DNA of 64,000 nucleotides, taken from the NCBI GenBank assembly GCA_032622095.1, contig CP136064.1, positions 260,505,863-260,569,862 of the forward strand, given 5' to 3'. The notes under the pieces are model-generated. The model saw only the letters and a list, made by a program, of their open reading frames with translations. It did not search any database and had not been told where the DNA came from. Positions 45,601 to 54,600 of this stretch are shown piece after piece (within the stretch, counting starts at the first letter, position 1; every line of letters begins with the position of its first letter). The translations under genes and the position numbers were made by a program. This DNA is from Siphonodentalium dalli. Taxonomy: Eukaryota; Mollusca; Scaphopoda; Gadilida; Siphonodentaliidae.

Positions 45601-48600
45601 CCTACACTTCTATGAAAATGGAGACCAATTTACGAGAGATTGGGGGTGTATTCACACCCAAGTTAATGCCAACTTTGAAATTGTCTAAACAAAAAAATTT
45701 AAGGTGCAACTCTATTTTTATTGTGATGTGAAGCTATTCCTGAACCTACAGTACATGAGTTTATTGTCTCGTTCTTTGTGGTACATTCCAGCACAAACGA
45801 GAATGTTTTAAAGGTAATCAGTGATAGGATGTAGTTTTTGTTTCTGAAAGCCTCTTCACTGAATTTTGTTGATTGCCATCTCATCAAAGAATAATAATGT
45901 GATAAGGATAAGAGGACTCATAAATGTCCGAATATAAAATTTCCTCTCACCCGAATAGTCTACTTTGGTGAACTATAATAATGATTGCCCAAAGAAATTG
46001 GGGTAATCCCCAAGTTATTTGGGTTAATAAAAGTTTTTATTTAGAGCATTACTGTACGGTAGCTCTAATGATCTAATCACTGACTGACCCAAGGTCAGAA
46101 CATGGTTCTAAATTGCATTCTTCTATTGAATATTTCTTTTGATCAGGCAACTACCCCCACCCCCCCCCAATTCATTATTGTGTGCACAGTATTGAAGGTA
46201 CATTGTAGCAATGTCACTCATTATGAGATGATGCAATTCCCGAACCTACAATGAGTGGTGCCACCTTATTACCGTCTCTCTGTGGTACATTCCAGCAGAG
46301 ACGAGAATAATGTTTTTAAGGTAATCAGTTATTGGATGTAGTTTTTGTTTCTGAAAGCGTCTTCTCTGAATGTTGTTGATTGCCATCTCATTAATGAATA
46401 GCTCGGGAGAATTACATCACTAACAGAATACAAAGGTCTGCACTGTGAAATCATTATTATCTGTAACAAGAGAATAAGAATCCGAGCTCCGATTCCAAAA
46501 AGAATCAGTTAATGATAGCAGATAACCAGTCAAGATCATCCCATACGATATATACGTCTGGTCCAAGACTGGATATAGTGTGTCTGACATTTGCAGAATG
46601 AGGTCTACAGAGGGTGAATTTAGTAACGCTATCATGCAAATGGGCTAGCATCACCAAATTCAGCCTATGGGAACCTCATTCCGCTTAGGCCACAACTGCT
46701 ATGGGAGACCTACAATCAGATTGAAGTTCCCTAGTTGAAGTTGATGATGTTCACCCATTAGTCGCCTTGATTATGCATTTTATCTTCTGCAAATTAATAG
46801 GGAATATACAAGTAGAAACTGAACAGAAGGGAAAAGTAACTGCAGACAATGTAAATTTGAAACTATAGATACTTCCCAGAAGATGAGGCCTAAGCAGAAT
46901 GAGGTGATGCTAGCCCACTGTGCAGGGTTCCATCACTAAATTCACGCTCTGGGGACCTCATTCTGCAAATTTCAAACACACAATATTCAGACTTTAATGA
47001 TAGCAGATAACGAGTCAAGATCATCCCCAAGATATATATGTCTGGTCAAGTACAAAGCTCCAAACCAAGTTGAGGAATCACATACTGTGTACCAATTAAC
47101 CATACTAGTAGATAGGTAAATAACTAAGATTAAGCCAAAATGAATAATAAATGTATTTCTGTTATCCCGACCACCCTATCTTCAAAAGGTACAGACGAAA
47201 ATATTTTATCGATTTTTTCTTAGCATCGTACGATAGCCTGCTCAATGCTTTGTACAGGGCGCTTGTGTATAAGACAAACTAATACCGGAAATGATAATTT
47301 TCCAGTGCTTGCGCTGAAATGGCCACGTGGCCGGCAATCATCGCAAGCATTGGGGCTGTTACATGTGTGTATTGTGGTCAGCCAGGTGGGGATATGCGGC
47401 TTTCTTTAAAGGCACATTACCATACCGTATTTCTCCTTTGCACAGGGTGCAAATTTACAGGTCTTAACCCTTTCAGTGCCAAGTCCAATTTTTGTATCGA
47501 CCCATATTTCCTTGATAATTTTTCAAATTTATTGATTATAATAATGTGATACATTGATGGAAAGAGCTCGAAGAAATATGGGTTGATACAAAAATTGGAC
47601 TTGGCACTGAAAGGGTGTTCCCATTAGGTCCTATAGCAAAAATATGGAAATGTTTTTTTTTTAAAGGTAATATGGTTAATATATTGGGTTTCTAAATTTA
47701 TCTCCTGCCAGGCCGACCAAATTATACCAATCTATAGTACTGAATAGACCACACAGGTTTGCATTGTGAAACCATTAAATATCTGTACTAGTAATATGAG
47801 AGAAGGATTCCTTGTTCACATTCTAAAATAGATCAGTTAATGGTAGCATATAGCAAGTGGAGATCATCCCCTTGATATACATGCAGTCATGTTAATTAGC
47901 AAAACATTTTCTGGGCCAGTTGTCTAGGCTAAACAAAATTCCTAGACCAGAATGTTTTTCTCGGATAAAAAGCCTAGGATCCAGATAGTTGCCTGCTCTA
48001 CATCTACATGTATAACTTCAGTTTACAATTAGAAATTGGCCCATTATCATGACGGATCTTGGTTGGATTTGGCTTAAAATTGCTGATTAATATCAAGAAT
48101 CATGGTTATGTGTCCTGAGTTATTATTATCACAGCAGTCATTGGCATTCAACAATGATTTTTTGCTGTCCGCCGACTTCTACAGTGCAACACCAAGACAA
48201 TCTCTGCAGCAATATGTTCTAATTTTGCAAAAATACAACGACAAGAAAGGCAGGTAAGGACAGGTTAAGGACAGTTTCGGAAATTTACCTTGGCTAAACA
48301 AGATACATGTACATGTAGCTGACAAACTTATTTTAGCCTCGGCATTTGTCTTGGATCAGCCTGTAGACGATGCTAATTAACAGGGTTGTACATGTACATC
48401 TCATCAAGTGTAATTCTGAGCGAAGTCCCATGTAAGACTAAGACGTGTAAGTTGAGGAGTTATGTCAAGTGGAGCAAGAAGAGAATCAGTAACAGTTTCC
48501 AAGGGATAGAAATCTAGGGTTGTGTTTTCTCCAGACATAAACATTCTCATTCTAGTAAAGTTGCACTTGCTGTAAAGGCAAAAAACATCCATTACCCTGC

Positions 48601-51600
48601 AGGGAGCCCCACACATATATAGAATAATATATAGAAGAGTGTCGTCTGCTCATGTTTGTATGGGGCTCTGTATGGGTGAAATTATAAAATTGTTAAAGAA
48701 TACAAGAAAAAATTATTAAAATTGTTAGGCCAATGCATTGGCACAGGGTAAAAAAAATCCCGACTGGATTTGATATGGCGGGTCAGTGGGACATTATCCC
48801 TGCTTATTGCAGGGCTCGATTTAACTGGATTCGCATTGAAAATTGCAAATTGCAATGCAATTTTCCATTTTGCTGACAGAAATTAAAAAAGAAAAAAACA
48901 TGTATTGGTAGGGAATGCTACTAGTATACAAAACCTACCCAGTGCTGCAAAATGCTATACAAATTTTAAAAATGAAATCCACCCCTGTATTGCCTAGCTT
49001 ATTGGCAAGTACATATATGTTATTGTTTCGGTGGGTATGTTTTGTTGGTTTTGGCTAATGTTTGATTTGGTTTTGTTTATTTTCTGCCATATCATATGCG
49101 CATGCAGATACCAATACATACCGGTACTAGTACTTTGGCAATGGTATTGAACAAGTGCAGACCACTTACCGGTATATGATACTTTTCTCACAGGTGTGTG
49201 GGTGTAGATGATGGTTACCGCAGAAATTTGTATTGTGTACCTGTACCAACTAACTACAGAATGACAATAACCTCAGTTCTGTCAAACATGCTCTATCAAT
49301 CTTCTGTTTATATCTAGGCCTTCATAACAGATTTATTGAAAGGCCCAGTTAATTTTCGAGTCACCCATTATTTTTTTATTGTGCTTTGATATACGGTTTT
49401 AATAACAATCTATGCCATAAAATATGATTAAAATACTATAATTCAACACCATTTGAAATGTCTGTGCCTCAGAACATGTCCATTTAATTAAATTTAAGCA
49501 CAACTCAACTTGTCAGTAAATCAACAAAACAACATGATGACAGTTTATTACACCGGATAAGTTGATAATACAATGTTTTGGAGCTTCCTCTTTCAAATGG
49601 TATATATAATACAGCAGGGATTCCGCTATACCGGCAGGGGTCCCTTTGACGGCCCCGTTCCCCTAGCCAAGTTTTCCCCTAGCCAAGTTTTCCTCTGAGT
49701 TTCCACTGACGCATTCCCCTCCCAGGGCCCTTGAACCCCTTGTTTTAATGCAAACTCCTTGAAAATCCTGGAATTTCGTGTAACCGTAAACCTTCAGTAT
49801 ATCGATTCGTAATATATAGCCGGAAACGATATATTTTGTATACGATGCGAATGCGATATTTGTGACGTAACTCTACCAATGAAGCGTCATAGCTTTGTTG
49901 GTTACCAAGTATATATATCTTTCCCGCCGATAGCAATACTCTCGAGTCAATTTCAATTGTGTGACCCCCCCCCCCCCCCCCGCCCAATGAAGCATCATAG
50001 CTAACACTTTCCCGTCGATAGCAGCAATTCTCTCGATGTAATTTCAATTGTGTGACCCCAAATGATTGAATGCGACAACAAAATAGTTCCGAGCTTTTTA
50101 AACCAGTGTTCGTAGATCGAATTAATTTTTAAAAGACGAGTGAATGTTACTGTTGGTCATGAACTTCCCTTGATGACTTGGCGAGGCACCACCTCAAGAG
50201 TATAGTTGAATTTTAACTGGTACGAAATATCATAGTACATTTAATTATTCTACCCACCGGAAATAAAAAATAAATCTGAAGCTAGTCTCCGTTAAAAGTT
50301 CGTTTTTATTTCACTCAGTTCAATCACAATAATGTGGTTAATTGACTGACTGTTGTATCACACAAACGATGTAAATTGTTACATTTCTTGTTTTAATTTT
50401 GCGAATGTATACATACCAGAATTATAATCGTAATTCGCGTTCTGAACTTCTGGGCGTGCTGGACAATGCATTTCTAGTGTTGCACTTTTCAAAATTTTCG
50501 AAGCAGGTGTTCGTGTTTTCCCCTATCTACAAACCGGCCCCATTCCCCTACCCCCTAGCGGAAACCCTGAATACAGGTACATGTACATGTAATATGGCAT
50601 ATATTTATTATTATGTGATCTGAGGGTTGAAAATTAAGTGGGTCTTTAAGGGACAATAGACTAGTACGGTATGTGTGAGACAAGTTCCCAGATTTCCAAT
50701 AAAAGCTGGAAAGAATAAATACACTGTAGGTCCATGTACAGGGTAAGGGATGCCTCATACATATTCTATACATACCAGTGACATAGTGTGAGTTATAAAC
50801 GGTACCAGTGGCATAGTATGAGCATTCTATATGTACATCATACACATTACACAGGGATTTTCAGGCCCGTCTTGGGTCTCCATTTAGAATATCCAACTAC
50901 ACCCACCCCTTGTGGACCAAAATTTTCAACTTTAGGAAGTACCATGTCAGGGATTTTCTTGGAAAGTGTCAAAATAACAGTAAAAGTTGACAAGGGTATT
51001 TCAGCATGCTGCATATAAGAAACGATAACAAATTAACAATACAAGTGGTGTTGTATGATTGCTTTTACTTCAAAGAAAAAAAATTTAACTGGCAGTGAAA
51101 GCTTTTATCTACATGTATGTGTGGATATACATGTAAATATGGCTCTAAGGGCATGAAATGTCCACTCCGTTACTCTGGTGATTTGCAAAGGCTCCAATAT
51201 ACATGTACTAGTAATGTAACTACCTACACAGGTACATGTATGAATAATTACATGAATAGTGATTCAATCATAAATATTTGTGCAGTACATGTAGATGCGT
51301 GAAATACAGTTTCAGGAATTAAATACATGCATTCATTTGCAGGGGCGTAGCAAGCAAATTTTATTGGGGGGGTATAATCATTAATCGCGAAGCGATGACC
51401 CGACGCCGTATGCGTCGGTGGGGGAGAGCACGAGAGGGGGTCAAACCCTCTCGATGGGGGGGGGGGGGGGGGGGGTCCGGGGTTGTTCCTCCGAGAAAAT
51501 TTTCTGACATTGAAAGCTTAAAGTGGCTCTCTGGTGGCTTCTGACATTGTTTTCCCACCCACTACATTATCATAGATTAGATCAACATTCTTATCATTTA

Positions 51601-54600
51601 TCAATTGTAATTTAATTTCATAAAATGGTAGGCCGATTGAAAGTGTAATGAACAAATAGGTACTAGTACATGTATATGGGAATTCATGTTGCGTTATTAT
51701 CCAGTCATTAATGATGTGAAATTACTCCCATAACTGGGATCAGATATTCAGAAAGTAAATATGTCACAAACAACCATGAGAAAGTAGACTACATGGATAC
51801 ACACATCACAATGGGTATGTATCGTGGGTTATTTATCGTGTGGGTATGCATCGTGGGGGTATGTATCCTGGGTATGTATATAGTGGGGGTATGTATAGCG
51901 CGGTTATGTATAGTGGTGGTATGTATTGTGTGAGTATGTATAGTGTGGGTATGTATAGTGTGGGTATGTATAGTGTGGGTATGTATAATGTGGGTATGTA
52001 TAGTGTGGGTATGTATAGCGTGGGTATGTATAGTTGTGGTATATATTGTGTGGGTATGTATCGTGTGGGTATGTATAGTGTGGCTATGTATAGTGTGGGT
52101 ATGTATAATGTGGGTATGCATAGTGTGGGTATGTATAGTGTTGGTATGTATAGTATGGGTATGTATCATTTGGGTATGTATAGTTTGGGTATGTATCATG
52201 GAGGTATGTATGGTGTGGGTATGTATCATGGGGGTGTGCATTGCCGCGATCGTCGGCGATACTTCATTAGTTTGCCAAATATTTTTACTAACCTTTGGAA
52301 AATATTGGGGGGGTAAATACCCCCCTTGCCCCCCCCCCCGGTTCCTACGCCCCTGTTCATTTGCATGTAAGTTGTTCAATACAGTGTTTTGAAAGAACTC
52401 AGCTGTGGTCAAGAAAATGTTTCAATGATTGACGTCCTTACCGGTATCAACATACATGGTAATATGAAAAGCTGTCCTGTTAGTCAGATGGAACGTGTAC
52501 AATAAAGGAAAAAAACTACTGTAATTATGTCTTTCTTTGAGGGGGTCAGCTCTGATTGTTTGTTTGTATCGTGCTATCATCAAATAAAAGCTTACTTGTC
52601 AGCTGCTCGGTGCATATCACACAAATAGCATGTCCACTCCATTATCTTGATTTTGCACATTAAACCAGGAAACTTTAAATCCATGACTGCATTGATATAT
52701 GTTGGTACATGTACATGTATTTGGCTAGTATTTCTCATCAAATTCGTAGAATGTCCAGGAGTATGAGGATACATGTAAGTGTATTTTAATACCATTATCC
52801 TGTGTTGTCTTTACCATGACAAATACATGTATGCATATTAACAGTGAAAACAACTAGTATAATGATAACAATAAAATTGCATTGTTAGGGGTTTGAAACA
52901 CAGGGGTATGGTATACAGTGATGCCCAAAGTAATTGACCACTTAACCACAGCATAATTATGGGTAATTTTTCAGGATTTAGTCGGAAATATGGCTTGTTG
53001 CCATTCAATGGAAAGCTCTCGGCGAGAGCTTTCCAATGAATGGCAACAAGCCATATTTCCGACTAAATCCTGAAAAATTACCCATAATTATGCTGTGGTT
53101 AAGTGGTCAATTACTTTGGGCATCACTGTAATGGTACTAGTACCGGTATGTGAACACTGTGAAAGACAGAGAAAGGGTGGTAACTATTATTATTAAACCA
53201 TAACTGTGAGCATATGGTACCCTGCTGGACAAAACAAGTGTCCACTTAACCGCGGTGCGGTTAGCGTTGCCACCACGGCCGAAATGCAACTACACTGCGG
53301 CTCCACCGGCTAACAACAGTTGGGCTGCGGTGTACTTGCCATTCGGCCATGGTGTAGTTGCCGCGGTGTACGTTCATTAAACTGAAAAAAGATGATACAA
53401 ACCCGAAATCTAACCACGATGTACATGCCATTCGGCCGCGTTGTAGTTGCCTTTCGGCCATGGTGTACTTGCCGCTCGGCTGCAGTGTACTTGCCGTTCG
53501 GCCGCGGTGCTCAACTGCAGTTACAAACTCTGACACCGCGACCGAACGGCAAATACACCGCGGTGCCAATGGACACTTGTTTTGTCCAGCGGGGTACCTG
53601 TTTAATTAGGCATTCTTGTCTTTACCATTAACTTTTAACTCATCTTTACCATTATGTCTGTACTGTTACAAAGAAAATGGTGTGGACAGAAAGGCATTGT
53701 TCCTTGTTGGTTGGCCATTACATGCTCTGGTGCGAGTTATTTTAAAATTAGGTAATTTTGTGGTTCAGATTTCGCATTTGTCTTCACTGAACATTATGTC
53801 TTTGCCATTAACATATTGATTTTTAACAGCCAACATTCGATAATAGAAAGAGTCCATGCTTTGCTGATGCATGTTCTCCATAATAGGCGGAATACAAATA
53901 AATTTAACATGCCTGCCCTGGTGCCCTGGATGTTCATTAACATTATTTGACAATTTCTCAGAAAAGGATCCATTTGCCCCCCTCCCCAAACAGTTGAAAA
54001 TTGAAAATTTCCAACAGATACATGTATGGTACTCTCAGGTGTGATACCTAATAATAGTGTTACTACTGTTAGCCTAATAATAGTGATGGCCCTGATCATA
54101 TATGGGTGGGGACTAGAACCTGGCTGAAAATAATAATAGTGATGGCAAATTCACTCCATGCTTCAACGACAAATAATAGTTATCGTTCAGTATGATGTAT
54201 CGTTGGAAATATTCTACAAAATTAATAATCATAATCATGTTCTGTATCTGTAGTTGTTGTGCTATTTTTGTTGACATGATTATCACTTTATCAGGCACCT
54301 GAGACAGTGAGAGTGAGAGTACCTCTGATTCTGAAAGTAAGGGCACTCAGTTATAACTTATAAATACTAAAATAGTGGAATTTGAAGTGTCTGTGACCTG
54401 CAGTCCAAGCCAACAATTAGACTGCATACAGCTTTACATCTGAAGACTCAAGCTCATAGTCAGTCTAACACTAAACAGACCACACAAATCTGCATGCTTG
54501 AAACTCATGCCAGTGGTAATTGAGGTGAATGTCAATGTGATCTATAAATAGACTCAGCACAGCATGACTTTCATCCCACGAAAAAATTCAGATGGAAAGT

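Noticed and set aside
47319-47470. Short frame with CVYCG and CTGCK, zinc-ribbon-like
   Set aside because: Two CxxC pairs in a short frame can occur by chance; it runs straight into a P7 MITE and has no other support.
51789-52412. Long open frames of 150-207 codons on both strands, histidine/threonine or glycine/methionine rich
   Set aside because: They are forced by a 15-bp tandem repeat; a period divisible by three with no stop keeps several frames open. No start context or splice sites.
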